From positions 62,001-126,000 of the forward strand of contig NZ_BCZB01000004.1 of NCBI RefSeq assembly GCF_001598495.1: a stretch of 64,000 nucleotides of DNA, written 5' to 3'. A program made the position numbers and the translations under genes. Source of the DNA: Neokomagataea thailandica NBRC 106555 (GTDB taxonomy: Bacteria > Pseudomonadota > Alphaproteobacteria > Acetobacterales > Acetobacteraceae). Every line of letters begins with the position of its first letter. Position 1 is the first letter of the stretch. Positions 28,103-38,083 of this stretch are shown here, in pieces. The notes below the pieces were generated by a model that searched no databases, had not been told where the DNA came from, and saw nothing but the letters and a program-made list of their open reading frames with translations.

Positions 28103-28128
28103 ACTGTTCTGGCATGGGTCGGAACAGT
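28103..28128 (+). promoter_or_regulatory. Hairpin in the rpsF leader
   Basis: Perfect 7-bp stem ACTGTTC / GAACAGT with a 12-nt loop, 29 nt upstream of the rpsF start. It lies where ribosomal-protein operons often carry autoregulatory structures (S6:S18 is known to bind such leaders in several phyla), but I cannot confirm the known motif. Confidence 0.35.
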
Positions 28129-28157
28129 TGGGTTGAACTTATCCGAAGGGAGAGCAC

Positions 28158-28631
28158 ATGCCATTGTATGAAAGCGTGCTTATTGCACGTAACGATGTGT
28201 CTCAGGCTCAGGTCGAGGCCATTGTAGAAACGATCGAAACTCTGCTGACTGAAAACGGCGGATCGATCAAGAAGCGTGAATTCTGGGGCCTGCGTTCGCT
28301 GGCTTATCGCATCAAGAAGAACCGTAAGGGCCATTACGTCCTGCTCGGTATCGAGTGTGCGGCCGATGTTCTGCGTGAAGTTGAGCGTCAGCTTGGTCTG
28401 AACGAAGACGTTCTGCGCGTTCTGACGCTGCGTATCGACGAAATCGACGAAACGCCGTCTCCGGTTCTGGCTCGTAAGGGTGATGACCGCGGTGATCGTG
28501 GCGAGCGTGGTTCTTTCCGTGGTGGCTCCAAGCCATCTGGTCGCTTTGAAAGCGGTCGTGGTGGACGTCGTGGTAGCGAAGATCGCGAAGAATATCGCGC
28601 ACGCGCCGAGGCTGAGGCAGGAGCTGAGTAA
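28158..28631 (+). CDS. rpsF: 30S ribosomal protein S6 (bS6) with basic tail
   Basis: 157 aa. The first about 100 residues are bS6 ([20 protein letters not shown], then [19 protein letters not shown]). The last about 50 are an Arg/Gly-rich, then acidic, low-complexity extension typical of alphaproteobacterial S6. AAGGGAGAGC precedes the ATG. First gene of rpsF - rpsR - rplI. Confidence 0.97.
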   Translation: MPLYESVLIARNDVSQAQVEAIVETIETLLTENGGSIKKREFWGLRSLAYRIKKNRKGHYVLLGIECAADVLREVERQLGLNEDVLRVLTLRIDEIDETPSPVLARKGDDRGDRGERGSFRGGSKPSGRFESGRGGRRGSEDREEYRARAEAEAGAE

Positions 28632-28636
28632 GAAGA

Positions 28637-28918
28637 ATGTCTGACATTAACACCACTGAAGTGAACCCAGCCGCTCGTCGTACAGCTGTTGGCGCACGTC
28701 GTCCGTTCTACCGTCGTCGTAAGTCTTGCCCGTTCTCCGGCCCAAATGCGCCGAAGATCGATTACAAAGACGTACGTCTGCTGAGCCGCTTCCTGTCGGA
28801 ACGTGGTAAGATTGTACCGAGCCGTATCACGGCCGTTTCTGCTAAGAAGCAGCGTGAGCTGGCTCAAGCGATTAAGCGTGCGCGCTTCCTCGCTCTGCTT
28901 CCTTATGTCGTGAACTGA
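28637..28918 (+). CDS. rpsR: 30S ribosomal protein S18 (bS18)
   Basis: 93 aa, partner of S6 on the small subunit platform. Core motifs [30 protein letters not shown] and [14 protein letters not shown]-type end (here [14 protein letters not shown]) are clear. It starts 5 nt after rpsF and ends 10 nt before rplI. Confidence 0.97.
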   Translation: MSDINTTEVNPAARRTAVGARRPFYRRRKSCPFSGPNAPKIDYKDVRLLSRFLSERGKIVPSRITAVSAKKQRELAQAIKRARFLALLPYVVN

Positions 28919-28928
28919 GGAGAGCATC

Positions 28929-29522
28929 ATGTCCCAGACCGCATTGATCCTGCTGCAGCGGGTTGAGCATCTCGGCCAGATGGGCGATCTCGTCCACGTC
29001 AAGCCGGGCTACGCACGTAACTTCCTTCTGCCGCAAGGCAAAGCACTCCGTGCAACCGCTGCTAACCAGAAGCGCTTTGAAACTGAACGCGTTCAGCTCG
29101 AAGCTCTGAACCTGAAGAAGCGTGAAGAAGCTGAGCGCCTTGCAGAACGTATGCACGACCTCTCGGTCGTTGTCATTCGTCAAGCAAGCGACAGCGGCAG
29201 CTTGTACGGCTCCGTGAGCACCCGCGACATCGCGGTTGCAGCAACGGACGCTGGCCTGACGATTGCTCGTCAGCAGGTTGTTCTGGAACACCCGATCAAG
29301 GCTCTTGGCCTGACGATCGCTAAGGTTGTTCTGCACCCAGAAGTGTCTATCTCGCTGACGGTTAACGTCGCGCGTTCAGAAGAAGAAGCTGAACGTCAGG
29401 CACGTGGTGAAGAAGTAGGCGTGCAGGAAGAGGATGAAAACATCCTTGGTGATCTGCAGGCTGAAAATGCAGCTGAAGAAGCTGCTGCTGAAGCCGCTGT
29501 AGAAGACGCTGCTGCAGAATAA
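28929..29522 (+). CDS. rplI: 50S ribosomal protein L9 (bL9) with extended tail
   Basis: 197 aa. The N-terminal domain ([20 protein letters not shown]) and the long helix are typical of bL9. The normal protein is about 150 aa; the last about 45 residues are an Ala/Glu-rich acidic extension ([18 protein letters not shown]). Ends the three-gene ribosomal operon before a strong terminator. Confidence 0.96.
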   Translation: MSQTALILLQRVEHLGQMGDLVHVKPGYARNFLLPQGKALRATAANQKRFETERVQLEALNLKKREEAERLAERMHDLSVVVIRQASDSGSLYGSVSTRDIAVAATDAGLTIARQQVVLEHPIKALGLTIAKVVLHPEVSISLTVNVARSEEEAERQARGEEVGVQEEDENILGDLQAENAAEEAAAEAAVEDAAAE

Positions 29523-29564
29523 GGTATTTGCCTTCGGGTATGCTTTATTGTGTAGAATGAAAAG

Positions 29565-29597
29565 CCCGGTGGCAGGTTGTCCTGCCCCGGGTTTTTT
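29565..29597 (+). terminator. Rho-independent terminator
   Basis: Stem CCCGG-GGCAGG with CCTGCC-CCGGG (29565-29576 and 29581-29591; one bulged T), 4-nt loop, six T residues. Ends rpsF-rpsR-rplI. Confidence 0.92.
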
Positions 29598-29636
29598 GTG
29601 TTTATGGCTCTATAAAAATGGTGGGGAAGAGTTTTT

Positions 29637-30182
29637 ATGGTGCGGGATATGCAAGATACGGTGTCTTTAGCATCACATATTCGCGTTAACACGCTGACGA
29701 AACTGCTGGAATATAAGAAATGGGCAGATGATTTGGCGTGTCATACTGTGAAGTCTATTCCGCAGGACGAGGCTTTTAGAGTTCGTAAGACAACGTTTGA
29801 TAATATCGTGCGGACGATGAATCACAGTTGTGTTGTTGAGGATATTTTTAAGCATCATCTTTTGGGGGTTCGGCACACTTACCAAACGCGAAATACAGAG
29901 CATACGCCAAGCGTTGATGAGCTTGTATTCTTTGTGGAGCGTATGAATGATTGGTATCTTGCGCATGTCGGGTCATGGAGAGATGACGATCTTGATGTAC
30001 TCGTGCATTTTGAGTTTCTCAATGGTCGTCCGGCTGCGATGACGCGGGAAGATATTGTGCTGCATATTGTTAATCATGCCACGTATCATCGCGGTTTTGT
30101 TGGGGATATGCTGAAGCAGATCCCGCATGACTGGCCCTCAAATGACTTTACTGTTTTTGTGTGTCCGGAACGTGGTGCTTAG
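29637..30182 (+). CDS. DinB-family metal-binding protein
   Basis: 181 aa, four-helix-bundle DinB/YfiT type. Three metal-ligand histidines are visible in the expected places: [14 protein letters not shown] and [17 protein letters not shown]. Members include thiol-dependent enzymes and DNA-damage-induced proteins; the specific role is unknown. The stop overlaps the stop of the convergent ynfA gene by 4 nt. Confidence 0.85.
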   Translation: MVRDMQDTVSLASHIRVNTLTKLLEYKKWADDLACHTVKSIPQDEAFRVRKTTFDNIVRTMNHSCVVEDIFKHHLLGVRHTYQTRNTEHTPSVDELVFFVERMNDWYLAHVGSWRDDDLDVLVHFEFLNGRPAAMTREDIVLHIVNHATYHRGFVGDMLKQIPHDWPSNDFTVFVCPERGA

Positions 30183-30520
30183 TTGCGGTGTGGCGCGAAA
30201 AAGATAATGCCTGCGCCGATGAGGCAAAAGGCTGTGCCGCTCAGATCCCATAAATCGGGTTGTGTGCCTTCAACGCGCCAAAGCCAGATGATAGAGGCTG
30301 CGATGTAGATGCCTGCATAGGCGGCATAGGCGCGTCCAGCTTCAGCGGTATCAATCAGTGTTAAGAGAGCGGCAAAAGTGATGAGTGAAGCGCAGCCAGG
30401 GAGAAGCCACAAAGCTGACTTGGAGAGGCGCAGCCACATCCAGAAGGTAAAGCAACCAAAAATTTCGCATAATGCGGCGGCGGCATAGGTGAGGACGAAG
30501 AGCATAGCGTTATATGTCAT
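30179..30520 (-). CDS. YnfA-family small membrane protein (UPF0060)
   Basis: 113 aa with four hydrophobic helices and no large loops. Conserved pieces [20 protein letters not shown]-like (observed from residue 7) and [20 protein letters not shown] mark the UPF0060/YnfA family, which is related in fold to small multidrug resistance transporters. Its start overlaps the tag gene by 11 nt, placing it at the end of the long minus-strand operon. Confidence 0.9.
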   Translation of the reverse strand: MTYNAMLFVLTYAAAALCEIFGCFTFWMWLRLSKSALWLLPGCASLITFAALLTLIDTAEAGRAYAAYAGIYIAASIIWLWRVEGTQPDLWDLSGTAFCLIGAGIIFFAPHRN

Positions 30521-31091
30521 GCTGTGAGGTTAATGCGTTATCGCGCCAAGCGTAGCATTGCGGCTCGTGGTCATTCAATCGGCCGATGGCTTGTAGCCAT
30601 GAGTATACAATCGTTGGGCCGACAAATTTAAATCCACGCTTTTTCAGGGCGCTTGCGATTTCTTGGGAGAGCGGAGATTGCGTTAGAGGGGCTTCTGAGG
30701 GGTTGGTGATCGGGTACTGGGGAATATAGTGCCTGAGGAGAGTGTTTAAACTTTCTCCCTGCGTCCGCATGTCTAAATATGCGCGTGCGTTGGAGATGAC
30801 ACTGGTGATTTTGGTGCGGGAGCGGATGATTGTTTTATCTTGCATGAGGCGTTCGACATCATGCGGCGTGAAATGGATAAGTTTTTCAGGAATAAAATCT
30901 GCGAAGGCCGTTCGGAGTGCTGCACGTCGTTCGAGAATAATGCGCCATGAGAGGCCTGCCTGAAAGCCTTCTAATATGAGACTTTCCCAGAGTGCTCGGT
31001 CTTCAGTGATGGGGTTTCCCCACTCTTCATCATGGTAGTGTTGAAGAAGTGGGGTAGCCTCAGCCCATGTACAGCGTGGGCGGTAGATCAC
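30510..31091 (-). CDS. tag: DNA-3-methyladenine glycosylase I (Tag)
   Basis: 193-aa base-excision repair enzyme that removes 3-methyladenine. The zinc ligands of the Tag family can be recognised: Cys in YRPRCTWAE, His in HYHDEEWG, and the His and Cys in [10 protein letters not shown]. The catalytic-pocket segment [12 protein letters not shown] is conserved. Its start overlaps ksgA by 4 nt. Confidence 0.95.
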   Translation of the reverse strand: MIYRPRCTWAEATPLLQHYHDEEWGNPITEDRALWESLILEGFQAGLSWRIILERRAALRTAFADFIPEKLIHFTPHDVERLMQDKTIIRSRTKITSVISNARAYLDMRTQGESLNTLLRHYIPQYPITNPSEAPLTQSPLSQEIASALKKRGFKFVGPTIVYSWLQAIGRLNDHEPQCYAWRDNALTSQHDI

Positions 31092-31909
31092 GACCGGTCG
31101 GCGTGATGCAGTGCGGCAAGGCGTGCGAATTCGTCCACAGAGAGGGTTTCTGCGCGGCGTGTTGGTTCGATTTCTGCACGCGCAAGAAGGGCTTCACCGC
31201 CGATGGATTTTAAGGAAGAACGCAGCATTTTGCGGCGTTGCCCAAAGGCAGCAGCAGTGACGCGTTCCATCGCTTTGAAGAGAGCAGGAGCGGGCTGTTC
31301 AGCATGTGGAATAATGACAGCAACGGCAGAGTGCACTTTTGGAGGCGGAGAAAAAGCGCCTGGTGGAATTTTGAGTGCGACGCTGCATTGAGCGCACCAC
31401 TGCGCGAGAACAGCGAGGCGCCCATAAGCGGATGTTCCGGGCGCTGCGCAAATGCGTTCTGCGACCTCAAGTTGGAACATGAGTGCCATACGCTCCCACG
31501 AAGCCGCTTGGCGAAGCCAGCCGACTAAGAGAGGGGTCGCGACGTTATAGGGGAGATTGGCCACGATTTGGCGTGGAGCAGGGCCGAGGGTGGCGGCATC
31601 AAGCGTGAGGGCATCTTGCCGTACGATGTGGAGGCGGCCATCCGCATAGCCGGCGAGTTCTTCCAGCAATGGCCATGCGCGCTCGTCGATTTCAACAGCG
31701 TCGATACGGTCTGCGGGCGTGTTGATGAGGGCGCGGGTGAGGCCACCGGGGCCGGGGCCGATTTCGACAACGCTGCGGCCTGTGAGGTCACCACCGAGGG
31801 CGGCAATCCGGGCGCAGAGGCCCGGATCAAGAAGGAAGTGCTGTCCAAGGGCTTTTTTGGCATCAAGCCCGTGTTGTTGGATGCTGTCCTTAAGGGAAGG
31901 AAGGGTCAC
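31088..31909 (-). CDS. rsmA: 16S rRNA dimethyladenosine transferase KsgA (RsmA)
   Basis: 273 aa; dimethylates A1518 and A1519 of 16S rRNA. The SAM loop VVEIGPGPGGLTRAL and catalytic NLPYNVATPLL motif are present, after the family start KKALGQHFLLD. It lies 16 nt after surA. In many Alphaproteobacteria pdxA sits between these two genes, but not here. Confidence 0.96.
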   Translation of the reverse strand: MTLPSLKDSIQQHGLDAKKALGQHFLLDPGLCARIAALGGDLTGRSVVEIGPGPGGLTRALINTPADRIDAVEIDERAWPLLEELAGYADGRLHIVRQDALTLDAATLGPAPRQIVANLPYNVATPLLVGWLRQAASWERMALMFQLEVAERICAAPGTSAYGRLAVLAQWCAQCSVALKIPPGAFSPPPKVHSAVAVIIPHAEQPAPALFKAMERVTAAAFGQRRKMLRSSLKSIGGEALLARAEIEPTRRAETLSVDEFARLAALHHADRS

Positions 31910-31925
31910 GATATATAGGGGCCTG

Positions 31926-33311
31926 TTAGTTCAGGATTGAGCGTGCTGCAGGGCGCATATCAATCACGGCACGGCGTTGCAGGTCACGTTGCAACTGACG
32001 TGATGCTTGTTCTACGCGCTCGTTCATGAGCTGATCAGCAATTTCGCTGGGGGATTGTTGAGCCAGATTTTTCTGTTGGCGTTGGCAGACCATCAGCAGA
32101 GCAATGCCGTCTACAGAGATGAGAGGGTGGCTTGCTTTGTTCAGTGGGAGAGGCTCAACAATTGAGCGCATCTGCGGCATCAGGCGCTCAAGAATTTGCG
32201 TGCCGGGGTTGCTAGGACGCTTTTCCCCGAGAGATTTGTTGAGGGCTTCCATTGCGTCACAGCTATGCAAGCTTTGTGCAGCTTTGGTCGCGCGTTCGAG
32301 CATGCCGCGTTGTTGTGGGGTTGGAGCCTGAGGGTTCAAAGGTGCATCAAACGGGAAGAAGGCTTGGCGCATGGAAACGAGGGTTCCCATTTGCTTGCCA
32401 ACAGTACGTTTGGCCTGAACGGTCGCAATGACGAAGCCCCCCGCAACTTGGATGGGGTTTGAGACGGCACCAATAGGCATTTGGCGTACGATATTCACGA
32501 CCTGCGGATCAAGACTGTCTTCTTGTACCCAGCCTTTTGAGCCACCATCCAGAGCGGACTGATCTTGTGAGAATTGTGCCGCTACGATGGGGAATGGTGC
32601 CCCTTCACGCAGTTGAGAAATGATTGTGCGTGTAAAGGCGAGTTCGCTTTCGTCGTGGCGTGGGTCTGGCACGGGAACGAAAATTTCGCTCATCATGTAT
32701 TGCGGGCGGCCTTGTTCCGCTTGGAGGGCTTGTTCACGCTGTGCAATTTGCACGGCGGTGATGCGCCCACCTTCACCAAGCTGCTCACGCAGGACTTGCA
32801 TCCAGCCGATTTGTACGCGGATCTGGTCAATCAGCGTGGTGAGGGAAACGCTGTCTTTGGCAAGACGATCACGCAGGGCATTTTTGGGCATGCCGTTACG
32901 CGATTCGATACCAGAAATAGTTTCCGCAATCTGTTCTGGTTCAACATTGATGTGGCGTTTGAGGATCTCTTGCGTTTTCAAACGTTCGTCAATGAGTTGA
33001 TGTACGATTGGGCCGCGCATGCGCTTGAGCACGTCTGGGCTGATAGGAAGGCCGGTCGACAGCACGAACAGGCGTTCACGGTTATCGACATCACGCTGGG
33101 TCAGGACTTGTCCGTTGATGACGGCAAGGATTTGATCATCCGGCGGTGTGGATGTGGAGGCGTCAGGTGCAGCTGTGGCCTTTGTTGGAGCCACATGGGG
33201 CTTATGAGCCGCCAGCGCAGTTGAGGCCATGGCCAAGGACACGCTCAGAGAGAGAGCTGCGCAAACAGCTGTCGTTACGCGCGGGAAGAGGGTGCGTGAA
33301 GTCATGAACAT
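31926..33311 (-). CDS. surA: Periplasmic chaperone / prolyl isomerase SurA
   Basis: 461 aa from the ATG at 33311; it guides outer-membrane proteins such as LptD. A signal peptide (about 1-35, AALSLSVSLAMASTALAA) precedes the SurA N-terminal domain (ILAVINGQVLTQRDVDNRE). A parvulin domain follows at about 195-300 (SEIFVPVPD, SQDQSALDGGSKGW). The second parvulin domain is absent or unrecognisable. An upstream in-frame TTG would give a 4-nt overlap with lptD; the ATG 2 nt after the lptD stop is more likely. Confidence 0.92.
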   Translation of the reverse strand: MFMTSRTLFPRVTTAVCAALSLSVSLAMASTALAAHKPHVAPTKATAAPDASTSTPPDDQILAVINGQVLTQRDVDNRERLFVLSTGLPISPDVLKRMRGPIVHQLIDERLKTQEILKRHINVEPEQIAETISGIESRNGMPKNALRDRLAKDSVSLTTLIDQIRVQIGWMQVLREQLGEGGRITAVQIAQREQALQAEQGRPQYMMSEIFVPVPDPRHDESELAFTRTIISQLREGAPFPIVAAQFSQDQSALDGGSKGWVQEDSLDPQVVNIVRQMPIGAVSNPIQVAGGFVIATVQAKRTVGKQMGTLVSMRQAFFPFDAPLNPQAPTPQQRGMLERATKAAQSLHSCDAMEALNKSLGEKRPSNPGTQILERLMPQMRSIVEPLPLNKASHPLISVDGIALLMVCQRQQKNLAQQSPSEIADQLMNERVEQASRQLQRDLQRRAVIDMRPAARSILN

Positions 33312-33313
33312 GC

Positions 33314-35620
33314 TCAACCGTTAATTCCGAAGGTGCCGATCGTCTTGAACGTAAAATTGAAGAGGATGGTCGTATTGCGCTGAATGCCGCCGATACGGGT
33401 ATATTGTTTGATGTACATTACATCTAGCCCAAAGCAGTCATTGCTGTACCCGATGGTACCGCCATTGGCGACGAATTGCTTGCGCGAGAGGGAGCGGCGG
33501 AAGAAGCCTGACGCGTGATAATTGCGCCAACGTGTTGAAAAACCACCAGTAATTTCATTTGTCTTCTGGAGGTAAGGCGCGTTTGGAGACTGTGTGACGT
33601 AATCTGTCGCGTAATAATAATATGGTGTTACAGGCGCGTACACATACCCCGCCGTGAGGCGTAGGATGGGTGCACCAGCGCTGATAAGGCCTTCGCCGTA
33701 GTCAAATTGGTGCGTCCAAGGGTTGTAGCGTCCGCGCGCTGTCATATCGAACGCGTTATTGGGGGTAATTCGAATCCGGGCAACGGGATCCGATAGGTGG
33801 TGGTCTAACCCAGAATAAGGGATGCGGTTATGGTCGATATGCTCTTGGATGCTTTCACCTGCGAGCATATCCACTTCGTGACCACGCCAATTCCAGCTTT
33901 GGTGGATACCGAAATTCGCACGCAACCCGCCGTCCAAGCGGTCCGTTCCCATGTAACGGTTCAGAGAAAACAGGGTCGTGTCACTGAATTCGTAGGCAAG
34001 GCTGTCTTCGTTGGGGCGGTTGCGTGTGGAGGAGTTGCCGCTATTCGGGGCAGCAATGACTTGTGCCATGGGCTCAAAGATTTGCGCGCCATTGCCCTGT
34101 GCGAAGCTGCGTAAGAAGGGCCAGTTCATACGTAATGCAATGGTGGGCAGCGCTTGGCCCGTGACGGCATGGTCCGTTCGGGCGGCGTAGATCGGCTGCA
34201 TATAGAGGTTTGTGGCGCGGTACACGTTGGAGTCAACCCGTGCCGTGAACAGCCATTGTTGCCCCAAACGGTTTTGGAAGGGGCGGTCCCATTGCAGTGC
34301 GAGTTGTGCACGTTGGTCTGACGTGCCGACGGAGCGAAAGACGTTGAAGTCTGTTGTTTTGACGCTGAGGCGGCCACCAAGGGCATCAGGGCGTCCTTGG
34401 AAGGCATAGGTAAAGCGGGGCAAAACCCATGGGAGTTGGGAGTTTTGAATAACGCCTTGGTTCAAGCCTTGATAGGCTTGGGCATCAATCCGCGTATAGG
34501 CTCCGACGCCATAGCCTTCAGCATAGACGTTCGAGTTTAGAGTTTCTTGCCCGTAACCCGAGACGCGGTAATCGCGCATATAGTTGGCGGAAGAGGCGAG
34601 GTTGATATTTGCACCCGCTTGCCAGTGTTGATTAATGGCAAAATTGGCGCGGCCGAAGAAATACCCCTGTAGCCCATACTCGCTCGAGGACCCGACACTA
34701 TTGCCAAAAACATTGACGTATTGGTTAGCGCGATGTGTGTCGAACGCAGTGCCCGCAGTGATGTTGATGGTGCCGAAATTGAGGCGGTTCCGGTATTGGC
34801 CTGTGATCTCTGGACCGGTGCGCGATGATGCGAGCAGACGGATTGTGGCGTCTTGGTGCTGATCAATGGCCCAGAAATAGGGGATAGTGAAATAGGTGCC
34901 CAAGAAGCGATCATGCGGGCTGATGCCGGGCATGAGGAAGCCGCTTTGGCGTTTGACGGATGGGTCCGACATGGAAAAGAGCGGGAAGTAAAAGACCGGA
35001 ATCCCGAGCATCTGGAGCCAAGCATGGTCAAATTCAATGCGTTTATGCTGCGTGTCTTGCGTCGCATTATAGGCTTTGAATTGCCAGAATGGCAGGGCGT
35101 TTGGGTCTTTGCTACAGACTTCGCATGCTGTGTATACGGCTTTAGACAGGTCGTTGATGACGCCATGTGTACGCCGTAGACCGTTCCCAGCGAGCTTGGC
35201 ATTATCTTCCATGCGGAGATATAGCGCGGTGCCAATACCGTCATGCATGCCGTGGCTGAACTCTAGCGTGTCCGCATAGGTTGTGCTGCCATCGGGTTCC
35301 ATGATGGCGACATGGCCTTTGGCAGTCAGGGTGCCGGTGTTTCGGTCATAGCGGATCATATCAGCGCGGAGAGCATGATCGCCCTGCCATACGCGGACAT
35401 TGCCGCTCCATGTCGCGACGCCGTTTTTGTCGTACTCTTCGTGGTCTGTCAGATAGGTCAGGGGATCACCTTCTGAGGAAGGCCGGCCTACTATGACGAC
35501 ATGGCTGCTGTCGCGGTGCATGGAACTGGCATCCGCTTGGAAGGGAGAGGCAAGTGCAGTCCCGGTTAACGCTGCTGCGGCAAGGGATGCACGGTACCGG
35601 CGAGGAGACCGTTGCTTCAT
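33314..35620 (-). CDS. lptD: LPS-assembly protein LptD
   Basis: 768 aa from the ATG at 35620. Outer-membrane translocon that inserts lipopolysaccharide into the outer leaflet with LptE. A signal peptide (MKQRSPRRYRASLAAAALTG and on) is followed by an LptA-like jellyroll domain (HEEYDKNGVATWSGNVRVWQ; TGTLTAKGHVAIMEPDG) and a large barrel. Two Cys in TACEVCSKD lie in the expected disulphide region. The open frame extends 49 codons upstream, but those residues lack a signal peptide and run towards lptG; the inner ATG fits better. Confidence 0.94.
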   Translation of the reverse strand: MKQRSPRRYRASLAAAALTGTALASPFQADASSMHRDSSHVVIVGRPSSEGDPLTYLTDHEEYDKNGVATWSGNVRVWQGDHALRADMIRYDRNTGTLTAKGHVAIMEPDGSTTYADTLEFSHGMHDGIGTALYLRMEDNAKLAGNGLRRTHGVINDLSKAVYTACEVCSKDPNALPFWQFKAYNATQDTQHKRIEFDHAWLQMLGIPVFYFPLFSMSDPSVKRQSGFLMPGISPHDRFLGTYFTIPYFWAIDQHQDATIRLLASSRTGPEITGQYRNRLNFGTINITAGTAFDTHRANQYVNVFGNSVGSSSEYGLQGYFFGRANFAINQHWQAGANINLASSANYMRDYRVSGYGQETLNSNVYAEGYGVGAYTRIDAQAYQGLNQGVIQNSQLPWVLPRFTYAFQGRPDALGGRLSVKTTDFNVFRSVGTSDQRAQLALQWDRPFQNRLGQQWLFTARVDSNVYRATNLYMQPIYAARTDHAVTGQALPTIALRMNWPFLRSFAQGNGAQIFEPMAQVIAAPNSGNSSTRNRPNEDSLAYEFSDTTLFSLNRYMGTDRLDGGLRANFGIHQSWNWRGHEVDMLAGESIQEHIDHNRIPYSGLDHHLSDPVARIRITPNNAFDMTARGRYNPWTHQFDYGEGLISAGAPILRLTAGYVYAPVTPYYYYATDYVTQSPNAPYLQKTNEITGGFSTRWRNYHASGFFRRSLSRKQFVANGGTIGYSNDCFGLDVMYIKQYTRIGGIQRNTTILFNFTFKTIGTFGING

Positions 35621-35700
35621 GCTAGACTGCTTTTTGCTTGTGCAGGTGTGAGTGTTGCGCACGAAATCCTGCTTCTTGTCTTGCCCACGGGGCGACGCCA

Positions 35701-36888
35701 TTAACCATCCTCCATGTACAGCAAGAGTGCAAGGGCGAGGCAAAGACCTGCGCCCGTGGGTGCCCATGCTGCGAGTACCGGCGGCAATGCACCGGATTCA
35801 CCAAATTTTTCTGCGACTTTTGAAATCGTAAACAAAGCAAAGCCGGCTGCAACCCCTGAGCCCAACATTCGCGCGACACCGCCGCGACGTGTGGGGCGCA
35901 TGGAAAACCCTGCTGATACCAATGCCATGGTTCCAGCTAGAATAGGAAGAGCTAGTAGTGACTGTAAATGCAGTCTGTGGCGTATCGACGGAAAACCTGA
36001 GCGCTCCATGAGGTGAATGAAGCTAGGGAGAGCGAACACAGAGAGCGTATCAGGGGAGGCAAAGCTTTCTTGAATACGTGAGATTGTGAGGTCTGAGGGG
36101 AGTGAAAATGTGCCGACGGGGGTGGGAAGATGGTCCGGGCGTAAAGAAATAGCATTTTGAAAGCGCCATTCATTATTGAGGAGGACCGCTTCTGGTGATT
36201 CGACCCGCACAATCAGTGCATCATGTGTATCAAGGCGGAAGAGTGTTACGTCATGGAGGACGAGTTTTTCGTGGGATAGTTCAACATTTTGACTATGTAA
36301 AATAGCGACGCCATGTTCGGTCAATGTGTCGTCTGCTTGGCGTAACCAAAGAGAGCCGCTTTTGAGGCTGAGAGAGCTGCCACCGGTTCGGAGGTATTTT
36401 TGATCGAGCTGCTCGGCTTTACGATAAAAGGTTGAAGAGAGGTATGAGACGCCCGTGGTGGTCAAGATCCCCATGAGAAGAGCGCAAGCGAGGGGGCTTG
36501 CGAGGAATTGCCACGCTGAAATGCCTGCTGCACGCGCTACAATAAGTTCCGAAGAGCGTGTTAGGCGGAAGAAACAGATAATGCCGCCAAGCAGAATGCC
36601 AAATGGCAAGACGTAGATAAGGTAAAACGGAATATGCAGCGCGGCAATTTCCAAGGCGAGTGTGCTTGGAGAGGCCGGGTGGGCAGCGACGCGGCGCAGG
36701 AGGTCAATAAAATCAAACAGGGAGACAAGCCCCGTTAGGGCGAAAATAGTGCCTACTGTGCTGAAGGTGAAAACGCGCGCGATATAGATGGCGAGCGTTG
36801 ATGAAAAGCCGGATTGCCCGTGTGTCTCTGTTATCAGGTTACGGGCAGCTTCTAATAAATGGCGGGTCGTACGGGGTAGAGATGTCAT
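35701..36888 (-). CDS. lptG: LPS export permease LptG
   Basis: 395 aa, inner-membrane subunit of the LptB2FG ABC transporter that extracts LPS. N-terminal helices (RVFTFSTVGTIFALTGLVSL), the PFGILLGGIICFFRLTRSSELIVARAAG coupling region, a periplasmic beta-jellyroll domain, and C-terminal helices match YjgP/YjgQ proteins. It overlaps lptF by 4 nt. Confidence 0.93.
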   Translation of the reverse strand: MTSLPRTTRHLLEAARNLITETHGQSGFSSTLAIYIARVFTFSTVGTIFALTGLVSLFDFIDLLRRVAAHPASPSTLALEIAALHIPFYLIYVLPFGILLGGIICFFRLTRSSELIVARAAGISAWQFLASPLACALLMGILTTTGVSYLSSTFYRKAEQLDQKYLRTGGSSLSLKSGSLWLRQADDTLTEHGVAILHSQNVELSHEKLVLHDVTLFRLDTHDALIVRVESPEAVLLNNEWRFQNAISLRPDHLPTPVGTFSLPSDLTISRIQESFASPDTLSVFALPSFIHLMERSGFPSIRHRLHLQSLLALPILAGTMALVSAGFSMRPTRRGGVARMLGSGVAAGFALFTISKVAEKFGESGALPPVLAAWAPTGAGLCLALALLLYMEDG

Positions 36889-38030
36889 GAAGGCCGGTTC
36901 CCGGAACGACGGAATGAAAAGCCGAGGTTATCGCCAGAGCGGGCGAGTAATATGAAGCCAATAATGCCGGGCAATAAGCTTTGTAGCCATATGAGTGGCG
37001 TAAGGCCCGGGGTCCGGTTGGCAAGATTTTGCACAATTAAGGACAGTGCGAGAAGGCCAACAACGGTAAAAATAGCGGTTAGGGGGCGCGTGATATTGCC
37101 ATGGCGTGAGAAAGCGCCGCGCAAGACGGCGACTAAGGCGATCATAGCATAAGAGAAAACGCTAAACGGTGTTGTAAGGCGGTGCGTTGCTTCAGCCAAA
37201 AATTTTGTGTGCTCGGGCTGTCCGTGAGAGTGGAGCAGTTGGAAGAGGGAGCGTTCTTCTGCGGTTCGGTCTAGGTGCGTGCTCTTTTTGGCGGCGGCAA
37301 GTTCAATGGTGTTGCGCCCAAAGGTCAGCACGTTGAGGCGGCCTGTTTTAGAGTCAATTTGTTGACGTGAGCCATTGTAGAGCACAACGCGGGGTAAATC
37401 ATTGACCATGATGACTGCGCCACTTTCGGCAAGAATCGTGGCATGTGTCTTGGGGTCACGGTCATCTTCGATGAGGACGCCTTGTAGTTGGCCACCCGCA
37501 TCACGGGAACGCACATAGACCGTAAGATTATTGCCTACGGATGTAAAAACCCCCTCTTCGATCAATAAGGCAGCAACACGGTTGGTGATGGCCATTTGTT
37601 TCTTGCGGAAAGCGTAGTCAGAGGCAGGGACAAGCCACAGCGTGAGAGCAAAGCTGATGAGGACGACTGCGCTTGCACAGAAAATACCGGGGCGGGCGAG
37701 CTCTAACGGGGAGCGGCCTGCGGCTTTCATGACCGTGAGTTCGCGGTCCTGCGCCATGCGTTGATAGGCGAATAAAATGACCAAGAAGGTTGAAATAGGC
37801 AGAATAACGGTGAGCAGATTGGGTAATAAGAGGCCCGTAAGCTCGATAAATACTGTGAGAGAGAGGCCATGCTGCACAATGACGGGAATGAAGTGCAGTG
37901 ACTGGATAAGCCAGATCAGTGCAACGGCACCGCCTGAGAGTGCGCAAAGCGCGACAATGAGTTGCCGCACAATATAGCGGTCAAGAAGCGGGGGGCTGTA
38001 GCGCAGGGATGTACCCTTGGAAGTGGCCAT
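36885..38030 (-). CDS. lptF: LPS export permease LptF
   Basis: 381 aa, partner of LptG. The start LLDRYIVRQLIVAL and the coupling segment YQRMAQDRELTVMKAAGRSP are typical of LptF, followed by a periplasmic domain and C-terminal helices. It lies 53 nt after an unknown membrane protein gene and divergently from pepA at a distance, as is common for lptFG in proteobacteria. Confidence 0.94.
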   Translation of the reverse strand: MATSKGTSLRYSPPLLDRYIVRQLIVALCALSGGAVALIWLIQSLHFIPVIVQHGLSLTVFIELTGLLLPNLLTVILPISTFLVILFAYQRMAQDRELTVMKAAGRSPLELARPGIFCASAVVLISFALTLWLVPASDYAFRKKQMAITNRVAALLIEEGVFTSVGNNLTVYVRSRDAGGQLQGVLIEDDRDPKTHATILAESGAVIMVNDLPRVVLYNGSRQQIDSKTGRLNVLTFGRNTIELAAAKKSTHLDRTAEERSLFQLLHSHGQPEHTKFLAEATHRLTTPFSVFSYAMIALVAVLRGAFSRHGNITRPLTAIFTVVGLLALSLIVQNLANRTPGLTPLIWLQSLLPGIIGFILLARSGDNLGFSFRRSGNRPS

Positions 38031-38083
38031 GCTTTCGTCTAGCGGTCAGGGGCGTTTGGGGGAAGCCTAAAACGCGTTCTGTT

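Noticed and set aside
35621-35767. Longer N-terminus for LptD
   Set aside because: The 49 extra residues carry no signal peptide and approach the lptG end; the inner ATG directly opens a signal peptide.
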